Made by a program: the position numbers and the translations under genes. A stretch of 64,000 bases of DNA from positions 252,001 through 316,000 of the forward strand of contig JAQFVV010012984.1 of the NCBI GenBank assembly GCA_028023455.1, written 5' to 3'. Shown piece after piece: positions 40,334 through 52,879 of the stretch (the stretch's first letter is position 1; every line of letters begins with the position of its first letter). Below the pieces are notes generated by a model. The model ran no database searches and was not told where the DNA came from. It worked only from the letters and a program-made list of their open reading frames with translations. The DNA comes from Epiperipatus broadwayi. Its lineage: Eukaryota; Onychophora; Udeonychophora; Euonychophora; Peripatidae.

Positions 40334-40603
40334 ATAATAAATTGAAAGTATGCTAGCCTTTCTCACATGCACAATTATAACAGAGAAAGCCAATCAGATT
40401 TTAAACAGATATCTAATAAATAATCAAGCTTAGACACGAGACAGAGATTTTGATAGAAAAGGTTGATAACAACCCTTTTTAAACTTAACTTTTATATATA
40501 TATATAAGCTTGATTATTTATTAGATATCTGTTTAAAATCTGATTGGCTTTCTCTGTTATAATTGCACATGTGAGAAAAGCTAGCATACTTTCAATTTAT
40601 TAT
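40334..40603. repeat. Foldback repeat with 99-bp arms
   Basis: The arms 40334-40432 and 40505-40603 are complementary with very few differences. The 72-bp spacer is partly (TA)n. Low divergence implies a recent origin or gene conversion between arms. No ribozyme motif was found in either arm. Confidence 0.9.
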
Positions 40604-41882
40604 CAATTTTCAACATGCGATTTAGATAAATATTGTTTACTAATTAAAGTATGTTATTCTACAAGACAAATAGTTTGAAATTTGCATCATTTTATTAATC
40701 CTCCAAAGCTATTGTTATAGATGCTTCACTCTTACTTATTTAAAAATTTGCCTGTATTTGTTCTGCCCTTCATTTTAAAAATTAAAATGCTAACAATATT
40801 TTAATGAACCTCTGCTTTGATTTATTCATTTATTATTTATCCATTCAATAAAACCATGCAGTATTTTACCTTCTTAAAGAATGGTCTAACTCATAAACCT
40901 GGAGAGTTTTTTTTTTATTTATTTAGAGTGAAATGACTCATAATCTCTCAAACTTTATTAAAATAAGGTAATACAAAATATAGGGGGTTTAAAATGTTGA
41001 TAGTACTATTATTATTTTTATTGTAATTATTACTATGTATTATTAATTTATTATGTTTTATATTATATTGGGTATATTAATGATAGTATACATTTTAAAA
41101 TTGAAATTAGAGTGAATGAATATCTAAGTGATAAAGTTCCAAATATAAAACTTTAAGAGCAAAAGAGTAACTTTAGGCATTATACACAGATGAATGTATT
41201 ATTTGAAGTCAGTGTTTGAAATTTTAATTCCTATTTTATTGTATTGCCTTGCAATGACATATATATTGGTTTTTCATATTTTTTGTAGTTAGAATATATG
41301 TGTTTGTATGTAAATGCAGAATACCTTTTTCATATATTATTTATTATCCATATTTTATTTTTCATCACTGATATTTTTCTCATTGCCGGGTATTAATAGC
41401 AGCAATAAAGTTGATGATATCCATTATTTTGTGTTTTATTAAGCTCTTACAGAGTAAAGATTGCAGTTTATGCACTCTTCCAGGTCATATAAATGGGGGT
41501 CACATTATTTATTACCATCCATTTTCCCTTAAATTTTATTAATGTGTATTTTTATGTAAGCACACTTAAAGCATAAACATGTATAAGAGTATTCAGCTCT
41601 GCTTCAAGTTATTTTCAGATATATTAAGTCATTGAAAGTATTGAACTTTTAATATTCCATCTGGGTATGCATAAACAGGTAAAACATACATGAATTATAA
41701 TTGTTGTTGCATTCAACTCTATGGGCAGTATTATTTTAGCATTCCATTATCATAGTCACCTGTAACTCTGTATAAATAAGTGCTGATTGGTTTGTCTTTC
41801 AAATGAAAACAGTAAACTTCTTAAATGCAATTTGAATTGAAATATTATTTTTCAATGATTTACTCGAGTGGTATTTTAATTT
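40604..41882. other. AT-rich stretch, nothing recognised
   Basis: No supported feature. Confidence 0.6.
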
Positions 41883-42800
41883 AGGTTATATGGAAAATAA
41901 TTATATGCAAAAATGTATACAAGATATGAATAAAGTTATCAATTTTTCTTAGTACACTTGTGAGTAAGTTATACTAGTCATAGTCATGGCATCTGACTTT
42001 ATTAGAGAAACATGAATGGTGATTATCATAATTGAATAACTAATTATTTGTTTAAGTGTCATTGTCCTCTTTGCATATGATTGTGGCAGACATAGGCTCG
42101 AAGATGTGGTTGGCAATGTATCGGTGCTCATAAAAAAATGGTACTCATTTGGGTTTGAGCATGGCTATATATGTACTAATGTTATGCTAATTGGGTAGAC
42201 AATTTGATTCTCCATAATATATGGTATTGCAGTTGATTTGAAGACATGTGACCTTGTAAAAAATTTGTGATTTTTAGCTTGGGGATGGAAAGTCTTTTGT
42301 GTTATTAATAAGTCAGTTTAGATGAGAAGGAATGCATAGAGTGATTTGTTGAATTGTAGAGCAAATTTTAGTAATATAATGAATAATACCAGGAATATAT
42401 GGCAGTGAAGACCAGGGTTTATTATCAGCCTTTGTGCTCAAATCATTTTTGAGCACAAATTCATTTCCAGCCACATCTTCAAGCTTATATCTGCCATCCT
42501 CGTATGCCTAGAGTGCAACAATGGCAAACAAACCAAACAGGCCTGCCATAAATGTTATTAACAAGAAGACTTCACTGTCCCCCTCTCTAAAAAATAGCAT
42601 ACTTAAGCAAATATTTAAATATTCAATTATGTTAGTCACCCATTCACTTTTTCTAATAAAGCTAATAATATTCTCCCTTCTGTCAGATACTGTAACTATG
42701 ACTAATATAACATAGTCAAAAATGCACAAGGCAACAATTGTGAACTTTATTCATATTTTAAGGGTTTCTTGTATACATTTTTGCATAGAGTAATTTTTCA
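41883..42800. repeat. Large diverged foldback with decayed frame in the right arm
   Basis: The left arm (about 41883-42130) matches the complement of the right arm (about 42466-42800). Shared blocks are ATGCAAAAATGTATACAAGA, AATAAAGTT, a TTAGTCATAG segment and GAAGATGTGG. The left arm lacks about 60 bp present in the right. On the minus strand the right arm reads as a 73-codon hydrophobic frame (42729-42508) that continues past a stop as AYEDGRYKLEDVAGNEFVLK. This looks more protein-like than its surroundings, but I cannot name a family. The left arm's equivalent (RLEDVVGNVSVLIKK) is partly preserved with stops upstream. An old inverted duplication of a coding fragment is possible. Confidence 0.6.
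42431..42459. repeat. Perfect 12-bp hairpin
   Basis: TTTGTGCTCAAA and TTTGAGCACAAA are exact complements separated by 5 bp, just left of the right foldback arm. It ends in no T run, so a terminator-like role is not suggested. Confidence 0.9.
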
Positions 42801-43236
42801 TATTATATTACCTTGATATATTGCATTCCAACATTTTCAATGTTAATTTAGGTTATGTAGATGCTTCTGTCAGCAATAATTACTATTGCAATTTCTATAG
42901 TTTATTATATTATTTTATTGTATTGTAGTATTAAATTTGTATCATGTTGTAAATAAATATTTTTTAATTCATTAAATACATTTATGTTTTTATTATCATC
43001 ATACTTTGAAAACAAAACTAATACACCTATATTAAATAATTGTTGAACCTAAGAGTATATTTCAAGTCACCTTAAAGTTATTTATTCATTTTTTTCATAC
43101 CAGCATTATTTAAAATAAAATGTTATATTGTCTTGCTTTTTATTACAGGTGTATTCAATAGTGTATTGAGTAGCATAAAAGTGCCCTTTCTTCCTATTGC
43201 ATAATTTTACATTGCTTAATATAAGATTATACATTA

Positions 43237-43406
43237 AGATATTTTAATAAGATTTATATATTAATATGATTATTTAATAGATAAAAACATTAAATACTTA
43301 AGAATATTTTTATTCCTAGCCAGATATTTTAATAAGATTTATATATTAATATGAATATTTAATAGATAAAAACATTAAATACTTAAGAATATTTTTATTC
43401 CTAGCC
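43237..43406. repeat. 85-bp tandem duplication
   Basis: Two nearly identical 85-bp copies (starting about 43237 and 43322) differ at one or two positions, so the duplication is recent. Confidence 0.95.
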
Positions 43407-44505
43407 AAAGTTTATTTGAAGTATTCTGATACTTGAATAGGTTTACCGTATTATTTATTTTGAAATAAGATATAAATTTATAAAACTAAGACAAGAAATA
43501 ATATTATCTTGTATATAAAGGCCCTATTTTGCTAGTTGAGTGTAAGCAAAGTAATTATTTTTTATGTTCAATAAGAATATGAACCTGAGATTTGGATAAA
43601 ATAAGATAAAGATTTTTTTGTTTATATTTTGTTGTCATATATTTTGTCCATAATATTCATATACAAATCCATTGTTATTAAGATGCCCACCTTGTTTGAT
43701 ATTGCTTTAGTGATTTTCCTTTGCTTCAGCTGAGCTTCTGAAGGTTGAAATATATGTATATATACATCACTTTCCAAAAACTAAACTAGTCAATATAATT
43801 AATAGCATATACTTTTTTAAATTAAATTACTAGCCAACATTCCAATTAAAAATTTACAATCAAAGATTACTCGCAAGAGCCTGCACTGACAATTAATTTT
43901 TAACTAGAATTTAATTATTAGATTAATTTTAATTGATATATTTGGTATATTATATTGAATCGTTTAGATTTGTTTGAGTGTATTTTTTATTTTATATTAA
44001 TATTACAAATTGTATATATTTTAGTTTGTAAAATTTGATTTTAGCATTATTTCGTTTGAGTAATTATAAAACATTATAAATTATTTATACTAATACTATT
44101 AAATATTTAATGTTGAAACTATAAACTTTATTCTCTATTAATTAAGTATGAATATGCAACAATAACTGAAAGTCATATTTATAAAGAATCGATTTAAAAA
44201 TTAAAAAAAAAAAAACATTTTTTTTTGTAATATTGTAGACATTATATATGCATTTCTATAAAATTCTGATTATATATTTATATATTCTTATTTCAATTGA
44301 ATTTATATAATTATTTTAGATGTGTGTTTTAGGAATTATTCATTAATAATTCTTTTTGGTGTGATATTAGAAAAATTAAGATTTTAATTTGAAAAGTTTT
44401 AAAATTAATCTGAATAAAAAATTATTTAATGATATTTTTTAGGATTAGATAAGTCTGCCTAAATTAGAAAATCATTAATAGTGAATTTTTAATCTGATGT
44501 CTAAT
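43407..44505. other. AT-rich stretch, nothing recognised
   Basis: No supported feature. Confidence 0.6.
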
Positions 44506-44513
44506 AATTTAAA

Positions 44514-44575
44514 AATACCCTCAATCCCAGACCACGGTTTCTGCATCTAGTGTCGTCAGTGAGGTGTTAGGGATT
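44514..44575 (-). ncRNA. Type I hammerhead ribozyme, inverted unit of the 375-bp family
   Basis: Minus strand: CTGACGA (44559-44553), stem II region CAC-TAGAT-GCA, GAAA (44541-44538), stem III ACC-GT-GGT (44538-44531) and C17 at 44530. Stem I pairs CTCA with TGGG (one G-U), then an internal loop, then CCC with GGG. Core, stem III and cleavage site are intact. Stem II is damaged, probably by CpG decay, because the other copy has TGC where this one has CAC. Confidence 0.72.
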
Positions 44576-45025
44576 AAAAATACTAGAACTAGTCTAGCAT
44601 TTTATCAATGCCTAACTATTGAGAATAAAATCTGAAACTTTCAGACATTTAAATGTCCAAAATCCAGCTATCTAACTCAAATAGCAGTATGGGATTAAAT
44701 TCAGATACACCATATATTAATAGCTCTAGCAATGTAAAATCGCCAAAGCCTATATAACATTTGTAAATACGAGCTTTATTAAAATTAGGTCATATGACAT
44801 CTGACTTGATTTTTTATCAATTTAATTTTAGTTTTTTCTATTAAGGCTTTGATGATTTTATATTACTAGAGCTATTAATATATGGTGTATCTGAATTTAG
44901 TTCAGTCCCATACGGCTATTTGAGTTAGATAGCTGTATTTTTGGACATTTAAATGTCTGAAAGTTTCAGATTTTCTTCTCTATAGTTAGGTATTGATAAA
45001 ATGCTAGACTAGTTGTAGTATTTTT

Positions 45026-45087
45026 AATCCCTAACACCTCACTGACGATGCTAGATGCAGAAACTGCGGTTTGTGGTTGAGGGTATT
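45026..45087 (+). ncRNA. Type I hammerhead ribozyme, direct unit of the 375-bp family
   Basis: The core is CTGACGA at 45042-45048, with stem II TGC-TAGAT-GCA (3 bp) and GAAA at 45060-45063. Stem III is ACT-GC-GGT (45063-45070). H17 is T45071, predicting cleavage between 45071 and 45072. Stem I pairs ACCTCA with TGTGGT apart from one T-T mismatch. An internal loop and CCC/GGG pairing follow. U at position 17 is permitted but usually slower than C. This copy and the inverted copy carry different single defects, so the parent unit was probably intact. Confidence 0.78.
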
Positions 45088-45216
45088 TTTGAAGCTTGTT
45101 AAGAGTTTGTTTTTTACTTACCCTATATATAACATTTGTAAATACAAGCTTTATTAATATTAGGTCATATGACATCTGACTTGATTTTTTATCAATTTAA
45201 TTTTATCAATTTAAAA

Positions 45217-45493
45217 TGATTTAATTTTAAATTGGTTCATTTTGTTAAATTAAAGGACCATGTGTGAAAAGTAAGAATAATAATGATTTAATGACTGCTT
45301 CAGTTTACTTGCATTATGAAAGAACAGGTAAATATAAATTTAAGTTTGATATTGAAAGAATTAAGATTCTTCATGAAGACAGAAACCATAATAAAAAGAA
45401 AATTAAGGAGGTAATTTTACTAAATAGAAATAAAATGAATATTATTAATAGACAAGCTTCTAACATTAAAATTTGTGATTCATGGGATTTGTG
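45217..45493. other. AT-rich stretch, nothing recognised
   Basis: The lysine-rich 77-codon frame at 45264-45497 has no recognisable features. Confidence 0.55.
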
Positions 45494-45575
45494 TTGATGT
45501 TGTTTGCTTCCATTGTAGAATTAATTGAAAGTACTTTGGCAGATTGAAAGACTGTATATAATTGTTAATTATGAT
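45494..45575 (+). repeat. Fragment of the 38.5-kb foldback repeat
   Basis: GTTTGCTTCCATT, GAATTAA, then GCAGAT-GAAAGACT and TATATAAT-GTTA match the right arm of 38457-38805 in the same order, with a deletion. Confidence 0.65.
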
Positions 45576-48469
45576 TAAATCTATTACATATATTATCACT
45601 CATTTTTACCTAGTAATAATTTTAGACAAAAGTTAAAGCTAATTATTTTGATTATCATTTTCACAAACGATTATAAAAGAATTTGGTTTGAATACAATTG
45701 CAACAATTGTAAATGAGAACTTTAATAAATTATATTTTAAAAACGTGTATGTGATATGATCAAAACTGACAGGATTAAAATTGTTGGACACAAAACATTT
45801 TATCATAATTTAGAGTTTGAATCATTCTTTTTGATTTAAATTTGAAATATAATATCATTTATTTATTTGTAAAAAATGTATTGAGATTGCAATTGAGAGA
45901 CAAAAATTAACAAAATATATCATGAAAATCTCCAATAGATGTAAATTATCATTATATGCTATCCTTGTAAACAAAATTTTTATAGGCTAAGTTATTATCA
46001 TACTAATAAACTGTTATGTTTTGCAAAAATTTGCAATGATTTTTGTAAATTCAAATAGAATAATTTATTACTAAAAATGTTTTTATCATAAATAATTGTT
46101 ATGAATTCTTGGCTGGTCCTTAATTAATATTTTTCCTTCCTCTATTCAGCTGCATGATCTTTAGGTTCATTATATTTTTTTGACTTATATTACTGTGTGA
46201 CAATATCATTGAAATGGAATTTTTCTTCTGTATTTTAGAAAAAAAAAACTTAAAAAATCTTTTGTATTTGATGTACTTCAACAGTACTAGTGAAGAAATC
46301 TCATTTTTGAAGAAGTTTAATTCTCTAAATATGTTTTATAATGTAGCACTGTTTTTTAGTGTCATCATTATTTTTATTTACATATTGCTTCTTGTTTTAA
46401 AACATAATATGATTCTGATTTATCATACTTTAGACGAAAATATTTTACTACCAATTTATTATATGGTTTACCTTCACAATAGATTGGGTATATGTCAAAC
46501 TAAAAATGCCTTAATTTACAAGAAATGTTAGGCTAAATTTTTCATTTAGGTGTTTGAATGTCATATTTAAATATCACATGATTTGACAATGGTCTATCAT
46601 CCGATTATTTCTATTTATTACTATAATTCATAATTACATATACAGTTATAAAAGTTTGAAACCAAGATCAATTCAGAAATGTTTAAACACATTTGAGATT
46701 TGTTTATGATCTTTATTTCTATTAAGAAATCAAGGTGACAACTAACCAACATAATTTTATAGACATTTCAAACTATAGTTTATAGTTCCCTTCACTGAAT
46801 GGTATAATAATAAAGAATACTATATTTAAAAAAAACATTCTATCATTTAGCATATTATTTAAATCATAGGTGTTGTTGTAATCAATAAAACAAATTGACT
46901 TTTATTTCCAGCTTTCATTGGTGTCTTGAGCTATTTAGTACAAATCAGAAATGATATATTTTGCCTTTAAACAAAAAAAATCGTTTGTCTCTTCTGAAAA
47001 TTCTCTCGATGTAAGAATCTCAGTATTGAATGGATTTTTTTTAATCGTAAGCTTATTATCACGTGATTTAAAATTGTACATACTCTTTTTCATACTTTCA
47101 AATATTTTTTTATTTATTTTAGAAATATAAATTAATTGTTTTTAAAAGACAGATTTTTCAATATTTTTGATCATTATTTATATGGATTATTTTTAACTTT
47201 CAATGAATATTATGATGTTATGTCATTAATCTTAATGGTCTTATTTTTGTAATTAATTTCCAGGTTAAACTGACCTCATCTTTATTAATAAAAATTATCT
47301 TATGTAGATAACTGTTTTAAAATAATATGGTGGTACCTTTGTGATAAAAATATTTATATCATTTTTGCATCTTTGTAATCTTTGTTACTATGGCAATTTT
47401 TTTTTTTTTTAAATAATGTAAGATTAGATCATTGGTAAATTTGTCTTCTTTTTAATTTTGGTTCCTCTATTTTTTCTCTATTTTCAGTGTATCTTCTACA
47501 TTTATATTGATTTTTTAATAGTTTTATCTCATTTTTCAAATTACTTTCTTTTAAGTTTTTTATATTTTACTATCAATTACCTACAAAATCTTAAATAAGT
47601 TTTGATGATTATTTTCTAAATAAATAGACTGACTATATTCCAGCTCTTGAACAATTTTAAATTTCCACCAAGTATGTATAAGAATAATTCATGATCTATT
47701 CCATATTCGATTGTGAAGTAAAGCCACTAATTGCTAAGTTTTATGAATTTAATCTATACGATTCCTGTAAATACTATTTAATAATTTTGTACATATAATT
47801 TATGTATTAGATGATTAAAAAATAAATTAATAATAAAGTACTTGAGTTTATAATCTTTTGCTAGTTACTATACATTATTCATCTTTGTTTCTGTTTTGAA
47901 GCTTATATTATTTAATGACTTTTCATTTTCAATTTTTCCCATTTGATCATATTAACTAGGATATTAGATAAACAATTTTGTTAGTTTCCATCTAAATCTG
48001 ATATTGTAAATGCTTAATGAGTGTCTACAAAATATAAATCATATCAATAGATTATTATATGTGTTCTATTCATCTATAGTTCTTGCAATTTTCTTCCTGC
48101 TAAAACTATCTATACAACTTTTTTATCTATGGTTCAAATAATAATAGTGTTTTCACCTAATCAATTTTTTTTCTCATTCCAGAGCACTTTAATTTGATAT
48201 CATTGATTATATCAATAAATAAGTTGTAAATAATAATTAATTATTTATTCTTTAATTGTTATACACTTGTTATAATTGAGTATTAAGAAAAGGCAATATT
48301 TAGTATCAAAAGTAACCTTTCTTAATTAAAAGATTACATAAATTTTTGGGTCTACTTACCCATTGACAATTACAAAGTATTCAATGTTACAAAGATAAAA
48401 CAATTATTAACCATGTTTACAAAAGGTACATACCCTCAATAACAATTATATTCATAAAAGGGTTGCTGT
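45576..48469. other. AT-rich stretch, nothing recognised
   Basis: The 105-codon frame at 46214-46531 is the longest frame outside simple repeats and is hydrophobic. At this base composition a frame of that length is expected by chance roughly once per window, so it is not called a gene. Confidence 0.55.
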
Positions 48470-49010
48470 AATCTTGTTTAATGTGTATCTGTCCATGGGA
48501 CTACATGGTTCAACAATCGATAAGTCATCCATTTCCCAAAGATCCCCATCCCTGGGGCCCCAAAGCAAAGATCCAAATACTACAGCATAATAGGCAGACA
48601 TCCAGCATTGTTCCAACCACCACAACAGGCAATGAGGTCCAAGAACTAAGGCCATTAAACATTAAATACCTGACTTGCAGCCGAACCATGCTGAGCCCAT
48701 TACAGTTACCTCCATCTCCCAATTCAACAGTCCAAATGGGCAGGGACCTCATTTGGTCTATCTTACCAAAATTGGAATGCCAACTAGAGAAAAGCTAACA
48801 AGTAATGAGAACAGATCTGCACTGCTCCAAACCAACCTAACAAGGGGGTGCAGCAGCCCATAAAAGCAGAAGTGGTGCTGAAGTTTGGCCATGTACTCTC
48901 TTGGCAGGTTTTCTGGGTAGCAGCAATGATCACCAATAGCCTGCACTGATAAAACCAGGCCCCCAATGGTCACCATCATCCACCCCTGAAGAGGAAAAGA
49001 GGAGTGCATA
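48470..49010 (-). pseudogene. Decayed multi-pass transporter segment, tentatively SLC23-like
   Basis: This 0.54-kb block is much richer in G+C than anything around it and is broken by stops and frameshifts on the minus strand. Three fragments fall in the order and roughly the spacing of the nucleobase/ascorbate transporter (SLC23) family. VLSVQAIGDHCC is comparable to the ESIGDYYAC region. GCCTPLLGWFGAVQICSHY is comparable to the GCC/LLG-TGN-TS-S-N region. LSSWTSLPVVVVGTML is comparable to the LFASLPDPILGGMF region. The resemblance is weak, was judged by eye, and needs frame changes. If correct, it is a fragment of a sodium-ascorbate or nucleobase carrier, inactive here. It could instead be another membrane-protein pseudogene or an unrelated GC-rich insertion. 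Confidence 0.35.
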
Positions 49011-51836
49011 CCTGTTCCTGTGAAATATTACAACAAAACATCAGTACATAGACATGTGGCTTAATTATTTTGACCATATTTGAATTCACATTTAATAATA
49101 AAAATTATGATTAAAATTTAAATGTATGTGTCTATCTGACACACATTGGTATTTGCACATAGACGTGCAGTACAACTGATGACTATATTTCAATCATCAT
49201 ATAAAATGCAATAAATGATTAAAATTTTTAAGTTAAATGATATAAATACCTTATATTAAGTTATACATACCACCACACCAATGTGCAGTATAATTTATTA
49301 TTTAATATAAAATATTTGAATTGTTATAATCTATAAGTTAAGGTGAGTTTTATATATATATATATAATAACATATTTAACATGTATATGTATGTGTATAA
49401 ACTTTCATGCACACCCTGATGTCCATATCACATACTTTAACTTGTCTTATTGATTTAGCATATATATTGTGCACATAGAAATGTATGTGCATATTGGACT
49501 TCTATATTATACATTTTTACTTGTCATTGAGCTGGCATTTTCCACCATCATATAATTTATTAAAAGTACATATATATTAGTTTAAAATAACAAATGTTTT
49601 TGAATAATATTTTAAAAGTTTTTTTTATATTTATCTTGAAGTATCAGCATTCCTTCATTTTAATTATCTTGAGATTAAAAAAATAGATCTTGAGATTGCT
49701 TTTTACTAAAAGTTTTGTTTTAAATTGTAATTCTTAGAAAGGAACAGTTTGGAGGGAAAAAGTATATATATATATTTTTGTAATTAGCTCTATTGTTGAA
49801 ACTTCAGATATCAAAAGTATTTTATCTATTGTGTTAATTAAACCAGAAATTTCTACTAGTTGACAAAAAAGTAAATGACCAAAAAAGGACATAAATAAAG
49901 TGCTAAAATATAGCTAAAAATAAATTAAAAGTGTAAATCTGGTTCTTGAAAGAACTCAAAATGTATAAATTGTTGAGTTTCCTTTTGTTTGATTTACTTG
50001 GAATTTGATTGTGCATTTTGATTTTATTTGGCTTAAACACATATCAGTATACATCTTAAATGCTGTCATTAAGAAAAATTAAAAGTAATATTATACAATG
50101 AAAAGAAAATATTGGCTGGCTAAGGGACATCAAGGCTTTCTCTTCAGGGAATTTCATCTCCTTTACCTCTAAAGCTACCTGTGTGAAAGTTAACCTAGGG
50201 AAATATGAATGTGCAGAACTAGTTGAAAAAACCAATTCAAACCAATGACATGCTTGGAGTATTCTTATGAGCCATCACAAGAAAATTCATACAAGAACTT
50301 AACCACTTTGGTAGAGGTACACCACTAATCAATCAGGGTAATTATGAACTTTTCTTCAAAACTTTTTTTATTATGGTGTAATAAAGTAATAGAATTTATC
50401 CATTTAATTGTAAAGTAAAAAGATTTAACAACAGAGATGGTTTTTACTAAGAGTTATTAATTATATGTTACTAATTTTTCATAAAACAAACATTTGTTTT
50501 GTTTATATAATTCTTCATTTATTATTACATTTCAGGTATGTATATGAAGATGAAAATTAACTGCTCGATCTAGAAAGCCAATACAGGAGGGGGGATAAAA
50601 GTTTAGTTAATAAGTCCATCCTTAAGTAACAGAAGAACCTTATAGCAGAACCTGGTATTTGAAAGAAAAAAAATGCATGATGGCTGCAGGCAAAGAGTGG
50701 ATGTTAGTGTTGTTTTCTTAAGGTTTTGAATATATTAGTTAACATTAGAAAGAGAGGGTTTGAGTGTTGCAGTATGGCACGCTGTTATAGTAAGGTGTCC
50801 AAAAGTTCATTCCTACTTAATCAGAGTTGCCATAATCAACTTGGACCATGATTGTCCATAGAAAAAGTGATAGCACATATTCCCTTGAAAAAATAATATT
50901 TATTAAATAATTCAGATTGCATTTTAAAAAAAATAAGATTTGCATTTAAATTTATTTTTGTGTTTTGCTTTTATAATAGATTGAGTCAGTTTGGATTGCT
51001 AAAAGAAAAAAAGGAAGTAAGGAATATTCTAATAAGAAAATGAATATAATAAATAATCAAATTTTATTTAAATGTCTATTTTAATCTAGATTACTTGTTT
51101 AAATAAGTAAATGTCCTTTTGGTAGAAATAAATCTGCCTAAGGTTACATTTAAAAAAATATTTGACAATCACTGTTCATAAATAAATAAATCACCATGAT
51201 TGTTAAATATTTTTCACAATCTGCTGCTAGGCTAATGCCTGGTGGTGTGCTCATTCAGCCACCATATTTTTGTAATTTTGAAAAATTGCAGACAGTGTCA
51301 AAATGTAGTGGCAAATCATGATAATAAAGTTATTAAACATTTTCACAATTGAATTCAATATTAAAAGTATATAAAAATATATAAATCATGATATTTAATT
51401 TTTATAAGTTTACTTTTTATTCTAAAATAACATCAACTGCTTGACCATTGCTAAAAATTAAATTCTCCATAAAGTGTATTTGTTTGCTACTTTTGACAAG
51501 TTACTCTAAAAGGATTTGTTTGTAGATTACTTCATTTTTAAAAAAAACAATAATAAAAACCAGCCTTTAACAGATTATGTTAATGAATTATAATGTTTTT
51601 CAAATTAATCTAAAAAGATTTTTAAAATTTCATTTAAATGAATTATTTTAAAACAACTCACTTTATATAAATATGATGTGATGCATTTATCTGTGGTTTT
51701 TTTGCATCCAGATAAAGCAGCATACATATAATTAAGTCTTCAGCAAGCTAAGAAATTATCTTGGTGAGCTAGTCCAATATTGTATTACCAGGAAATGTAT
51801 AATCTAGGTATTATCATCATCAGGGAAAAGTATAAT
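49011..51836. other. AT-rich stretch, nothing recognised
   Basis: Segments 50100-50340 and 50560-50880 are slightly less AT-rich and could be old element remains. No frame or motif supports a call. Confidence 0.5.
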
Positions 51837-52079
51837 TCAGGTATTAGTGTCATTTTCTTGGTTAGAAAAGTTCTTGGGCCAGCAAACTGTCTTGTCCACA
51901 TTAAAGGCTATAGAGAAGTGGGTCTTTCTTCTAGGTTTTTCTAAACTTCTGAATAATAAACCAGCAGCTGCTGTCTTTGTAATGACTTCAGTTATTTCTG
52001 ATAAATGACATCTATCTGTATAACTCTGGAAAGTAATCTCTGCTACTCTGCCAACACTTTTCAGAATATTACTAACCAA
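51837..52079 (-). CDS. Unrecognised 80-codon open frame, possible exon or decayed element
   Basis: The minus-strand frame has a mixed, protein-like composition (ILKSVGRVAEI, ITEVITKTAAAGLLFRSLEK, CWPKNFSNQEND), unlike the low-complexity frames elsewhere, and is less AT-rich than its flanks. I recognise no family, and no clear splice sites define an exon. Chance cannot be excluded at this length. Confidence 0.15.
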   Translation of the reverse strand: MVSNILKSVGRVAEITFQSYTDRCHLSEITEVITKTAAAGLLFRSLEKPRRKTHFSIAFNVDKTVCWPKNFSNQENDTNT

Positions 52080-52624
52080 CTAAAAATTGTTAGCCAATCT
52101 CTTTTTTCAAAAACTACTAACCAAACTAAACTATTCTTTTTATCAACTCTTTTCATATGGCCAAGTAATGTGACAGAAATATTAAATTAAATACTCTTTT
52201 TATCTTTTTATCTTGATTAAAAAGAATCCTTTTCAAACAACTTTAAATTTTTTATCAAAGTGTGATATACAAGATTTCTTCATAAATAGAAATTTACCAA
52301 TTATATTAAAATTATTTCAAAATAGATAATAGAAATATAGAAATTGTTTACAATTATCAGTTGTATTTTAACATAAAACATGTTTGTCTTCAATTTCAAA
52401 ACCAAAATTAATTAAAAACATTTATCAGACCTTTTTAAATGTATATTTATAAAAAAATATTTTAAATCCAAAATTGTTTAACACTTTACAGTTATTATTA
52501 TTTCAGAAAGATAGAAAAAATATCTATAAAAATTTATGTCTGTGTTTATTTCTACTTTTCTTTTACTTTATATATATGGGCACACACATAACTATGTTGT
52601 TGTATGCTGTGTAACCCAATCAGT

Positions 52625-52626
<2 letters not shown>

Positions 52627-52717
<91 letters not shown>
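52627..52717. repeat. Long (TA)n microsatellite, about 91 bp
   Basis: Uninterrupted TA alternation; the poly-Ile/Tyr frame across it is an artefact. Confidence 0.97.
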
Positions 52718-52718
<1 letters not shown>

Positions 52719-52879
52719 CTCACTTCTCGGAAATATATAATTATAATCACTTGATCTAGCTCAGATAAATAATTATGTTTATCTAAAATGTATCTAAATT
52801 AATAATAACTATATTTTTAAGAATATCAATGATTAAATTAACTTAATTTAATAAATAATAATATAGTTCTGGTTTATAA

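Larger units (their letters stand above)
44506..45216 (+). mobile_element. Retrozyme-like element, about 375-bp units with hammerhead ribozymes
   Basis: An inverted partial unit (about 44515-44750) is followed by about 1.2 direct units (44751-45207). AACATTTGTAAATAC recurs at 44756 and 45131, a 375-bp period. Both the inverted and the direct unit contain a hammerhead ribozyme. AATTTAAAA at 44506-44514 and 45208-45216 may be a 9-bp target duplication, though it is low-complexity. There is no coding capacity. The unit sequence is unrelated to the 402-bp and 338-bp families, yet the arrangement is the same. Confidence 0.82.

Noticed and set aside
46214-46531. 105-codon open frame
   Set aside because: In DNA this AT-rich, one frame of this length is expected by chance in a window of this size; the product is low-complexity and hydrophobic, with no family resemblance.
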